Shown one piece after another: positions 7,842 through 15,088 of a stretch of 52,341 nucleotides of DNA. Source of the DNA: JAKLKS01 sp964370855 (GTDB lineage: Bacteria; Planctomycetota; JAJSAM01; JAKLKS01). Each line of letters begins with the position of its first letter. Positions within the stretch are counted from its first letter, which is position 1. Made by a program: the position numbers and the translations under genes. The stretch covers positions 1-52,341 of the forward strand of contig CAYJMF010000020.1 in assembly GCA_964370855.1 (NCBI GenBank), written 5' to 3'. The notes under the pieces were generated by a model. It saw nothing but the letters and a program-made list of their open reading frames with translations. It was not told the origin of the DNA and ran no database searches.

Positions 7842-9968
7842 ATGCGCCCTCTTCCGCTTCTCGTCCTTCCCCTCTTCGCGTTGCCATTCTTGTCGTCCGA
7901 GACCGCGACGGGCCAGGACCAGGGGACCACGATGGAGCGTCCCTGGGACGGCATCGTGCCGGACCCGGCTCAGGGGTATGGGGGAAAGCGCAAGGCCGGC
8001 GAGGGGAGGTGGTTCGCGGTTCGAATCCGGGACGGTGATACGGGTGCACCGATCTCGGGTGCGAGGCTCGTGCGCACGCCGGAAGCTGGCGCCGGCCGTC
8101 GCCTCCGGCCCGACATGGTGATGTCGACTGCAGTGGCGGACACCGACGGAATCGCCCACGTCCCTGTGGATGCCGAGTTCTGGAAGGACGATTGCCACTG
8201 GATCGCGCTGGAAGACGGGTACGCACCTGCGGAGGACTACGGCGCGGAGCCCGAGCCCGAGATGCTGCTCCGCCGCGGCCAGCCATTCCGCGGGAGACTT
8301 CTGGACCCAATGGGGAAGCCGGTGGCCGGAGCCGCTGTCGAAAACCTCGGCGGCTGCTCGCACGGGACTGCGGCCCAGCGGGAGATAGCGGGGTCCGACG
8401 GCATTTTCACGTTCGCGCACTCCGAACCGTCCTTCGGGCAAATGTGGGTCGAGGGCCCAGGGATCGCATCGCAACTCCTCGCCTTCAGTTGGCCGCTCGC
8501 CCTGGGAACGGAACCCGCGTCCATCGCTGTGGAATTGGGATACCGGTACGAGGGACGGGTCATTGACCTCCTGGGGCGACCCATTCAGGGCGTGACCGTC
8601 CGCCACTGGAACGAGCAGCGAGGGCCGGCCACGACCACCGACCCGCAAGGGCGGTTCGTGCTTGAGGGGGTGAACGACGACGACGCACATCTCGTTCTCT
8701 TCCCCGCGCTCGACCTCACCGAGGGGGAAGGAAGATTGTACGTCGACGACGGTGCACCCGGGGTCCCGATGACAATCGTGCTCTCCCCAATCGGTGTCTC
8801 GGAGGAGGACGAAACGGCGAGGATTCGAGTCCGATGCCGGCTTCCAGGCGGCGAGCCTGTGGGAGGAATCGCCTACCGGGTCCTGGGAACGGCCTCTGGC
8901 CGTGGGCCTTCGGGCTACATCGCGGAGGAGCAGCCCAAGGGCAAGGAGGAACCTCCGTTCGGCGAGGGTGTGGTAGGGGTCGTCCCCGGTACCTACCGTG
9001 TGGTTCCGTGGGGGCCATTCGGAGAGTTCGAGTTTGACCCCGTGGAGGTGAGCGCCGAGGTGGGAAAGGAAGTACTTGCCGAGATCTCCGTTCGCCGCCG
9101 CCCCGTCCTGCGGATCCGCGGAGCGGTTCCGTCCGCGACCCTCACCCTGACCGCCGCTGGCACTTCTACGTGGGGAACGTTCGACGCATCCTGGTCCCCT
9201 TCGCTCCCCGAGTCAGCGCCAGCCGTCCTTCGGATGTCCATTCGTGGGCGACCGCCCTTCTTCTTCCCTGTCGGGCCACCGATTGATGGGGTGCGGGTAG
9301 TGATCGTCTCCATCCCTGCGCCACGGTGGATCCGCCTCCCCGCCGGAGCAAGGGCAGCGAAACTCTTCGACGGCGCTCGTGAGGCGGCCTGCTTCGAGGA
9401 TGGAGACGACATCGCAACCGACGCCGTCGGCCGGCTCACGCTGCGCTGGTCCGACGCACAGGGAGTTTCTCGCGAAGTCCCTGTCGACCTTCCGACCGCC
9501 CCTGGAGCCGAGGTGAGAATCGAGCCCACAGGAGGTACCTCATTTGCCCCCTTCGAGCTGGACCCGCTCAAGACGGAGCACTCGGTCCGCGTCCTGGGTC
9601 CGGGGGAGGATGGGAAGGAAGAGGAGTACGACACGTGTGCCCGCTACCCGGGGCAGGAGCTCGTGGTGACCCGGGAGGGGTGGCGGACGCTCCGCTGGAC
9701 AACCCCCGACGGGGAGGTCCTTCGTTGGGGATCCTGCGCGATCTCCCTGCGGGTGGATGTCGAGGGAAACGCGGCGCCCTACGCCCTCGCGCTCGTCGAC
9801 GGCGAAATATACGAGGTCCCGGAAGGCCAGTTGGACCTTCGCGGGTTCGATCCGGGGCCCCACCGAATCCTCGTGAACCTGCGAGACCGGGTCGGGGATG
9901 GGCGGGAGCTCCGCTTCACCCTTGGCCCCGGCGAGACATTCCAGCGGAAAGTGACCCTCCCGAATTAG
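7842..9968 (+). CDS. secreted protein with CarboxypepD_reg-like repeats
   Basis: 708 aa. ATG 7842 has AGGAGG five bases upstream. A signal peptide (about 1-25, LPLLVLPLFALPFLSS) is followed by beta-sandwich repeats of the carboxypeptidase-regulatory-like type. Examples are GRLLDPMGKPVAGAAVENLG, GRVIDLLGRPIQGVTVRHWN and DPQGRFVLEGV. No peptidase catalytic domain is seen. Such proteins are usually surface or periplasmic binding modules. Codon use is less GC3-biased than in genes outside this stretch, which may mean more recent acquisition or relaxed selection. It stands alone; a GC-rich repeat begins just past its stop. Confidence 0.8.
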   Translation: MRPLPLLVLPLFALPFLSSETATGQDQGTTMERPWDGIVPDPAQGYGGKRKAGEGRWFAVRIRDGDTGAPISGARLVRTPEAGAGRRLRPDMVMSTAVADTDGIAHVPVDAEFWKDDCHWIALEDGYAPAEDYGAEPEPEMLLRRGQPFRGRLLDPMGKPVAGAAVENLGGCSHGTAAQREIAGSDGIFTFAHSEPSFGQMWVEGPGIASQLLAFSWPLALGTEPASIAVELGYRYEGRVIDLLGRPIQGVTVRHWNEQRGPATTTDPQGRFVLEGVNDDDAHLVLFPALDLTEGEGRLYVDDGAPGVPMTIVLSPIGVSEEDETARIRVRCRLPGGEPVGGIAYRVLGTASGRGPSGYIAEEQPKGKEEPPFGEGVVGVVPGTYRVVPWGPFGEFEFDPVEVSAEVGKEVLAEISVRRRPVLRIRGAVPSATLTLTAAGTSTWGTFDASWSPSLPESAPAVLRMSIRGRPPFFFPVGPPIDGVRVVIVSIPAPRWIRLPAGARAAKLFDGAREAACFEDGDDIATDAVGRLTLRWSDAQGVSREVPVDLPTAPGAEVRIEPTGGTSFAPFELDPLKTEHSVRVLGPGEDGKEEEYDTCARYPGQELVVTREGWRTLRWTTPDGEVLRWGSCAISLRVDVEGNAAPYALALVDGEIYEVPEGQLDLRGFDPGPHRILVNLRDRVGDGRELRFTLGPGETFQRKVTLPN

Positions 9969-9973
9969 AACCG

Positions 9974-10008
9974 CCCCCCCTCCCGGGAGGCCCGGGGCGC
10001 GGGGGGGG
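9974..10008. repeat. GC-rich palindromic repeat family 2, copy a
   Basis: Core CCCTCCCGGGAGGCCCGGGG followed by CGCGGGGGGG. CCTCCCGGGAGG is a perfect palindrome. Found a few bases after the stop of the 7842-9968 gene; copies at 13567-13610, 14452-14487 and 15051-15082. Confidence 0.75.
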
Positions 10009-10069
10009 AACTCCAAACTCGCCCCACCTCTCGCCGTGGAGGTCCCCATCCCGCAGGCGCGCCGGGACC

Positions 10070-10633
10070 TCACCGCGGAGCGAGGAGTTTCCTCACGTCG
10101 ATCACGTCCACGCGGACCAGGCCGCGGACCGCCCTCTCCCCCTCCTCGTCGGTCGTCACGAGGAGTCGGAACGGCCCCGTGTCCCCGGGCAGGGGCGCCC
10201 CGTCCACCTCCCAGACGACCCAGGCCTTCGTCGGCGCCGCCGGGGGAGCCACCTCGCCGGTGCTGAAGACCGCCTGGTACCCGTCGGCGGCCGTGGCGAC
10301 CACCACCCGCTTCCAGGGGGAGCGCTTCCCCACGGGGTCCTCGCCCTCCTGCTTCGCGCCAATGTCGAACCCGCACCGCGCGAGCAGCGCCGGGAGCGGC
10401 ACGCCCCGCCAGGCCCGCGGCGGGCCCTTGTGGGACCAGGGGATCACCGTCGCCCCGAGGGCCTCCATGTCCTCCCGGGCGAGGGTGGACGGGACCGGGA
10501 CGTCCCCGGCCACCACGATCGCGTTCACCGCAGGTCCTTCCTGGAGGGGACCGGCCGGCCCCGCGGGGGCGGCGCAGCCCACCAGGAGAAGGGCGAAAAG
10601 CAAGACGATGCAGGTCGGGGGGAGGGTCCTCAT
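10070..10633 (-). CDS. lipoprotein with molybdopterin-oxidoreductase-like domain
   Basis: 187 aa from ATG 10633, chosen because the lipoprotein signal (MRTLPPTCIVLLFALLLVGC) starts there. The mature part (WRGVPLPALLARCGFD, VVVATAADGYQAVFSTGEV, VWEVDGAPLPGDTGPFRLLV) has the pattern of the short sulfite-oxidase-type molybdopterin-binding domain (PF00174-like). That pattern is often found as small stand-alone exported proteins lacking the conserved cofactor cysteine. Here C134-type ligands are not evident, so enzymatic activity is doubtful. No cofactor genes are nearby. Confidence 0.72.
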   Translation of the reverse strand: MRTLPPTCIVLLFALLLVGCAAPAGPAGPLQEGPAVNAIVVAGDVPVPSTLAREDMEALGATVIPWSHKGPPRAWRGVPLPALLARCGFDIGAKQEGEDPVGKRSPWKRVVVATAADGYQAVFSTGEVAPPAAPTKAWVVWEVDGAPLPGDTGPFRLLVTTDEEGERAVRGLVRVDVIDVRKLLAPR

Positions 10634-11370
10634 GCCCTCCACGATAGGGCATCCGCTCCCGGGCGCATAGGGCAGGAGGCCCCGGGTCATCGACATGCCT
10701 CCCCCCGCCCCCGGGAGGACGGGGGGAGGGGGGACTCCCCCCGGACCCACCGTGCGCACCGAGCCTCCGTCGAGTTCGCCGCTACCCACCGAGTGCCGCA
10801 ACGAGTCGCTTCCGTGCGTGATGGAGCCGGGACCAGACGGTTCCGACGGGCACGCCGAGGATTCGCTCGTTCCGAGAGACGGATGACGCGCCATCCATGC
10901 CGGGACTGGCATCCGGCGTTTCCCTCCCGTTTACGGAACCTGGTAGGCAGGGCCGTGCGGCCCGACGCCTCGCGGTCCTGAACACCAGACAACGAACCGG
11001 CCGGGTCGCCGGTCGGCCGGAGCGTGCCGCCCTGAGCGGGCCCGCGGGGAACGTCCTTGCTCAGGCTCCTCGACGCGTTCCCAGAAGGACTCGAAGGCTG
11101 CCAACTTCGCCGCGTTCGTGAATCCGAAGCTCTGGTTGCTGCACTCGGGAGTGCCCCCGTCACCATCCTCGTCTACGGTGCAGATCCTCGTCGAGGGAAG
11201 CCAGTCCTGGCGCAACCTGGGCCATCGGGAACATGGAGTCGAGGAGCGCGGGTAACGGCCCGGGGCCACCGGATTCCTCCGAGCCCCTGCCCCCGCCTGA
11301 CGGCTCGCCCGTCGTGGCGGGACCGTCCGGCGAAGGGCGCGTCGAAGGGACCATCCACCCCGGACCTCCT
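10634..11370. other. 737-bp region with gene debris
   Basis: No intact gene. It contains the sigma-factor relic at 10782-10868. A minus-strand stretch around 11060-11215 reads like degraded coding sequence in shifting frames, with lower GC than its flanks. Another GC-rich hairpin (about 10695-10735, CCCCCCGCCCCCGGGAGG...) resembles repeat family 2 but is diverged. Confidence 0.5.
10782..10868 (-). pseudogene. relic of an ECF sigma factor (region 4 only)
   Basis: The last 28 residues of a minus-strand frame read ERILGVPVGTVWSRL then HHARKRLVAALGG, ending in a stop. This is the recognition helix and C-terminus of a sigma-70 region 4 (family pattern ILGVPVGTVKSRLHRARxxL). Nothing upstream in any frame encodes regions 2 or the rest of 4, so this is a remnant left after deletion. 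Confidence 0.8.
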
Positions 11371-12855
11371 TCAACGCGATTCCAGGGCCCCCAGCGCACG
11401 GGTCGCCTCCGCGGCCAGACCCGGGTCCTCGGCCCCCGCCGCCGCGCGGAGGACGCGCGCCCAGGCGGCCTCCGCCTCCTCGCGGGAGCCCTCCTCCTCC
11501 CGGTCGATCCCTCCCGCCCGGGACGCGACGAATTCCCGGCGCACCCCGGGGTCCACCGTGCGATCGAGGAGCCAGGCGACGACCGCACCCTCCCACTCCT
11601 CCGGGGCCGCGTACCGCCCGAGGGCCGCCGCCGCCGCCGCCCTGACGCGGGCCCCGAGCCCCGGAGCCTGGAGAGCCTCCCGGACGGCTCCGACCTCCCC
11701 GGCCGCGGCGAGCCCGTCCAGGAGGGACCCCGCCGGATCCACCACCCCCGGCGGGAGCCCTCCGAGGAGAAGCATGGCCCGCGGGGCCAGGAGGCGGAGG
11801 AGGTCGTTCCCCTCCCCGGTGAGCGAGCAGGCCATGCTGCAGACGTCCTCCGCCAGGTGGGAGGAGATCGGCTCCGCGAGGAGGGCCTCGGGACTCTCCC
11901 GGAGCGCGGCGACGAGGAGGGTCGTCCCCTCCACGCCGCACTCCCGGTGAGTCCCTGCCCGCAGGATCCGAACCGCCTCCTCGCCACCCCTGGACCCGAG
12001 CAGGTGGAGGATCCCCATCGCCGCCCCCCTGACGGGGGCGCTCGAATCCCGGAGGGCCGCGAGGACCGCCTCTCCCAGTTCCTTCGGGAGCGGCTTTCCG
12101 TCCCCGGCCAGCTCCCCGATCCTGCGGAGGGCCGCTTCCCGGACCCGCGGGTCCGGATCCTGGGCGAGGGCGTGGAGGAGCATCGTCCCCGAATCCGTCC
12201 TGCCCGAAAGGGCCGCCGCCGCGCTCCTCACCCTTGGGTCCGCCGCCGCCCCCAGCTCCGCGGCCAGGGGCTCCGCGACCTCCGCGCGGGGGGCCATGCC
12301 GGCGGCGAGATCCCGTACATGGAAGGGCTTGAGGAGCCTCCACTCCGGCTCACCCGCCGCCACCTCCGCCGCGAAGTCCCTGAGGAGCCTCGCGATGGCC
12401 CCGTCGTCGAGGAGGGGCACCAGGACGTTCGCCTCCAGTCCCAGGGACGGAGCAAGCACCCGGTACGCATCGGGGGAAATCCGGGTCCCCGGGGGGACAC
12501 GGTGCTCCCGGATCCTCTCCAGGAGTTCCGCCGGCACCGGACAGCCGTCGCCCACGGCGATTCCCTGCAGCAGGGCGAGCGCCTCCCGGTTCCCCTGCTC
12601 CGGAGGAACCAGGTCGTCCTCGGCCCTCGATGGAGGTGCCGCCCCCGGGGAGGAGATCACGGATGAAGGGTCCGAGGGAAGGAGGGCCGGGGGCGGCGCG
12701 GCGATGGTCGAGGGCTGCTCCTCGGGACCGCCCGGGGAGGGAGGGAGCGCCGGCCCCCGGACCTCCGTCCCTCCCCGATCGAGGAGGGCGATCGCCCCTG
12801 CCCCCAGGGCGGCCCCCGCCACGAAGGTGGTTGCCAGGACCCATGCCATGCGCAT
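11371..12855 (-). CDS. HEAT-repeat protein with N-terminal signal anchor
   Basis: 494 aa. ATG 12855 has GGGAGG five bases upstream. One N-terminal hydrophobic segment (MAWVLATTFVAGAALGAGAIALL) precedes a Pro/Ser-rich linker. From about residue 140, helical repeats follow the HEAT pattern, for example DPRVRSAAAALSG, DPDPRVREAALRRIGEL and DSSAPVRGAAMGILHLL. The scaffold should sit outside the inner membrane. No enzymatic motif is seen. A second, unrelated-length HEAT gene lies at 45753-47054. Function unknown; a protein-interaction scaffold is likely. Confidence 0.82.
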   Translation of the reverse strand: MRMAWVLATTFVAGAALGAGAIALLDRGGTEVRGPALPPSPGGPEEQPSTIAAPPPALLPSDPSSVISSPGAAPPSRAEDDLVPPEQGNREALALLQGIAVGDGCPVPAELLERIREHRVPPGTRISPDAYRVLAPSLGLEANVLVPLLDDGAIARLLRDFAAEVAAGEPEWRLLKPFHVRDLAAGMAPRAEVAEPLAAELGAAADPRVRSAAAALSGRTDSGTMLLHALAQDPDPRVREAALRRIGELAGDGKPLPKELGEAVLAALRDSSAPVRGAAMGILHLLGSRGGEEAVRILRAGTHRECGVEGTTLLVAALRESPEALLAEPISSHLAEDVCSMACSLTGEGNDLLRLLAPRAMLLLGGLPPGVVDPAGSLLDGLAAAGEVGAVREALQAPGLGARVRAAAAAALGRYAAPEEWEGAVVAWLLDRTVDPGVRREFVASRAGGIDREEEGSREEAEAAWARVLRAAAGAEDPGLAAEATRALGALESR

Positions 12856-12937
12856 GACGACCTCCCGCCGTGGATTCTACCGGGGAAGGGACGGGGGGAC
12901 CACGGCTGGCTTCCCGGCAGCGGATGGGGAACAGCCT

Positions 12938-13098
12938 TCCGGGTACTCCGCCGAGTATCGCGGTCGCTTCGCCTCGGATCTGAAGAAGCAGGTTCCGCGC
13001 ATCCCCTTAACCCAGGACGTCCAGGACTTCTGGCGCTTCAGCAAGGCTGGGCGCGATCTTGCCAACGGGCACCTCAACTAGGAGCGGGTGAAGCCGTA
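12938..13098 (+). pseudogene. relic of type ISP restriction enzyme C-terminus
   Basis: One frame reads GYSAEYRGRFASDLKKQVPR, IPLTQDVQDFWRFSKAGRDL, ANGHLN-stop-ERVKP-stop. It matches the C-terminal region of type ISP (LlaGI-like) restriction-modification enzymes (SPxYRxRFASDLKKxxPRIP...FWxFSxAGRxLADLHLNYExVxPY). The two TAG codons (13079 and 13097) stand exactly where the family has Tyr, so each is a one-base change from TAC or TAT. The helicase, nuclease and methylase parts are absent. Confidence 0.82.
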
Positions 13099-13188
13099 GC
13101 CACTCGTGCCCTCCTGCGATCCTGCTCCCTCCATTGGTGCAGAACATGGTCAGATTCTGAGTCGTCACTGGAGGTCCACTGGAAGCCG

Positions 13189-13509
13189 TCACTCGGGGAT
13201 GTTCTTCTCCGCCCAATCGACTGCCGCGTCGGAGAAGACAAACATCCCGAAGAGCCGTCCGTCAGCCAGCGACATGACCACAAACGTGGTCCCGGTGTCC
13301 GTCAGCTTCTCGGCAAGCCGCACACGGATAGCCCGAGTCGGATCCGCCATGGCAGCGCGCGGGTCCAACATCGACGCGCGAGCCGAGAATCGAGCACCCG
13401 CGACCGTCCCGGAAGCTGCGAATCGTCCTTCCAGGTACTCATGGTCCGGCAACTCCTCCGACAACTCGCCGACGACTTCGCCGCCGCAGAGCACGAGCAT
13501 GGCCTTCAT
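13189..13509 (-). CDS. hypothetical protein
   Basis: 106 aa. ATG 13509 is chosen because GAGGAGG stands four bases upstream. The sequence is soluble and mixed alpha/beta: MKAMLVLCGGEVVGELSEEL, then a middle DPRAAMADPTRAIRV, ending VFSDAAVDWAEKNIPE. No recognised family. Codon bias is weaker than in core genes. It faces the opposite way to the gap region and is isolated between relics. Confidence 0.65.
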   Translation of the reverse strand: MKAMLVLCGGEVVGELSEELPDHEYLEGRFAASGTVAGARFSARASMLDPRAAMADPTRAIRVRLAEKLTDTGTTFVVMSLADGRLFGMFVFSDAAVDWAEKNIPE

Positions 13510-13566
13510 CAAACCTCCTCTCGCGCCACGAGAGTGCGCTGGCCAAGCCATGGTAACGCCGTCGTG

Positions 13567-13610
13567 CCCCCTCCCTCCCGGGAGGCCCGGGGCGCGGGGG
13601 GGGGGGGGGG
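13567..13610. repeat. GC-rich palindromic repeat family 2, copy b
   Basis: CCCTCCCGGGAGGCCCGGGG plus CGCGGGGG running into a long G tract. Here the repeat merges with homopolymer G/C that continues to the sequence gap, so the tract length is unreliable. Confidence 0.7.
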
Positions 13611-13633
13611 CCCGCCCCCAGGGGGGGGGTCCT

Positions 13634-13676
13634 GGATGCGACCAACAGTGGTTTCGGGACCCTCGACAACGGGTGT
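13634..13676 (+). pseudogene. truncated start of a paralogue of the next gene
   Basis: The segment encodes MRPTVVSGPSTTG and runs into the N gap. It matches the start of the gene at 13788 (MRPTVDSGTSSSG), with CCTGGATGCGACC identical in both. It is either the first codons of a tandem paralogue whose body is lost in the gap or a collapsed duplicate created by assembly. Confidence 0.55.
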
Positions 13677-13686
13677 NNNNNNNNNN
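13677..13686. other. assembly gap (10 N)
   Basis: Ten ambiguous bases flanked on both sides by G and C homopolymers (13590-13630 and 13687-13772). The true length of missing sequence is unknown. Confidence 0.99.
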
Positions 13687-13787
13687 CCCCCCCGTGGGGG
13701 CGGGGGCCCCCCCTTGCCACCCCCGGGGGCCCCCCCCCCCCCGGGGGGGCCGGGGGGGGGGGGGGGGGGGGAAGCGAGGCTCCAGGT

Positions 13788-14420
13788 ATGCTCTCCTGGA
13801 TGCGACCTACCGTGGATTCCGGAACCTCGTCCTCGGGAGTACGCCCCGCACTCTTCGCTGTCGCCCTCGTCCTCCTGATCGTCTCCGCACCGTTCCTTGC
13901 CTGGCGACTCCTGACGGATGTTGGACACAGAAGGGACTACGGCCGGTTCGAGTCGACCGAGGCCAGGGCAGGAGTGGAGATCGTGGGGATCCAGCGCATG
14001 CCAACGGCCTGGGACGGAGAGGAGAACGTGTTCGTGCGCTCTCTGGCATCACCCGACACCCCCCTTCTCGAGTTCGACATCAACGGCCGTTTCGGAGACC
14101 AGCTACGCGTCGACCTGTCGACCGATGCCAACTGGGCGCGCATCTGGCTGGCGCACGAACCCCCGCTCATCGGCGAGGTAGGGGCGGTCTCCGGCGACTC
14201 GTCCTACTTCCTCGACTACACGCTTGGCCAGACCAAACGTCAGGATGTCTTCCCTGGCTCCGTGATCGCGTATGCCAACCTGAAGACGGGCTTCGTGCTG
14301 AGTGCGCCGACCGCCACAGTCTCCGAGAGAGTGTCCCTCCTCGGCCTCCGCCCGGCGCTCCCGGACGATGAGGCGATTCGGGGAGAGACGGTCCACTGGA
14401 CTCGAACTACTCATCGCTAG
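13788..14420 (+). CDS. membrane-anchored hypothetical protein
   Basis: 210 aa. One N-terminal membrane helix (about 22-42, ALFAVALVLLIVSAPFLAWRLL) is followed by an extracytoplasmic domain with no recognised motif (FVRSLASPDTPLLEFDINGR, FGDQLRVDLSTDANWARIWL). ATG 13800 is an alternative start and is the one conserved in the truncated copy left of the gap. Codon bias is weak. A family-2 repeat follows the stop. Confidence 0.68.
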   Translation: MLSWMRPTVDSGTSSSGVRPALFAVALVLLIVSAPFLAWRLLTDVGHRRDYGRFESTEARAGVEIVGIQRMPTAWDGEENVFVRSLASPDTPLLEFDINGRFGDQLRVDLSTDANWARIWLAHEPPLIGEVGAVSGDSSYFLDYTLGQTKRQDVFPGSVIAYANLKTGFVLSAPTATVSERVSLLGLRPALPDDEAIRGETVHWTRTTHR

Positions 14421-14451
14421 GAACTCGAGTCCGGCTCCGATTCGGGATGTG

Positions 14452-14487
14452 CCCCCCCTCCCGGGAGGCCCGGGGCGCGGGAGGGGA
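14452..14487. repeat. GC-rich palindromic repeat family 2, copy c
   Basis: CCCTCCCGGGAGGCCCGGGG then CGCGGGAGGGG, 31 bp after the stop at 14420. Confidence 0.75.
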
Positions 14488-14544
14488 GTGTCCGAGAGAG
14501 ACGATGCGGTCTTCGCGTTGCGGATCTCAACGGACCCTGCGATC

Positions 14545-15048
14545 ATGGGGAGGATGGCCCCGACGAGACTCCGTTTGCCCTGGAGAATCAGAAAGCTCCC
14601 TGCCTGGGTTCGGATGATTCCCGGACTCGTGTTTGCGATCTCTGCCGTCCTGAAGCCGTTCGCGGGGAACTATCTCTGCGGGGAGGACCCATGGGAGGCG
14701 GCGAACCTCGTCATGTGGCCTGCCGAGGTCTGGATGGCGTGGAGCCTACTCGTCCCGGGGGAGGGCTCCATTCGCGGGCTCCTGGCAGGCCGGCGAAGGC
14801 GGCTGGCGAGCCTCTTCGGGGCGCCCCTCATGTTCGGCGCCATGGGAGTCCTGACGTTCCTCCACTTCTTCGGGCACTACTGGAACCTCAAGGCTGCCGA
14901 CGTCTCGGCGTGCGGGTGCTTCGGCCCCGTTCTCCTCCCCTATGGCCTCCACATGGTCATCCTCGGACTCACCGTCGCATGCCTGGGCGCAGTCTTCCTT
15001 CACGAGGAGACCCAGCTCATGGAGAGGCAGACCATCAGCACGGGTTGA
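14545..15048 (+). CDS. MauE/DoxX-like membrane protein
   Basis: 167 aa with four hydrophobic segments (about 24-45, 55-70, 90-112, 128-153). CGCFG at 123-127 stands between helices 3 and 4. That placement is characteristic of MauE/DoxX-like proteins linked to thiol or quinone redox chemistry. ATG 14545 is taken as the start; ATG 14554 is only three codons later. No redox partner (thioredoxin-like or methylamine genes) is adjacent, so the role is open. Confidence 0.75.
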   Translation: MGRMAPTRLRLPWRIRKLPAWVRMIPGLVFAISAVLKPFAGNYLCGEDPWEAANLVMWPAEVWMAWSLLVPGEGSIRGLLAGRRRRLASLFGAPLMFGAMGVLTFLHFFGHYWNLKAADVSACGCFGPVLLPYGLHMVILGLTVACLGAVFLHEETQLMERQTISTG

Positions 15049-15050
15049 TG

Positions 15051-15082
15051 CCCTCCCGGGAGGCCCGGGGCGCGGGGGGGAG
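15051..15082. repeat. GC-rich palindromic repeat family 2, copy d
   Basis: CCCTCCCGGGAGGCCCGGGG then CGCGGGGGGG, two bases after the stop of the MauE-like gene and just before the convergent stop at 15089. It may serve as a bidirectional terminator. Confidence 0.75.
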
Positions 15083-15088
15083 GTGGCA

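Noticed and set aside
10931..12343. Long minus-strand Gly/Arg/Pro-rich frame over the HEAT gene
   Set aside because: Composition is typical of a shadow frame in very GC-rich DNA; the HEAT frame has the repeats, signal and ribosome binding site.
13687..13772. Possible G-quadruplex element in the poly-G/C tract
   Set aside because: The runs flank an assembly gap and their lengths are unreliable, so a structural claim is not supported.
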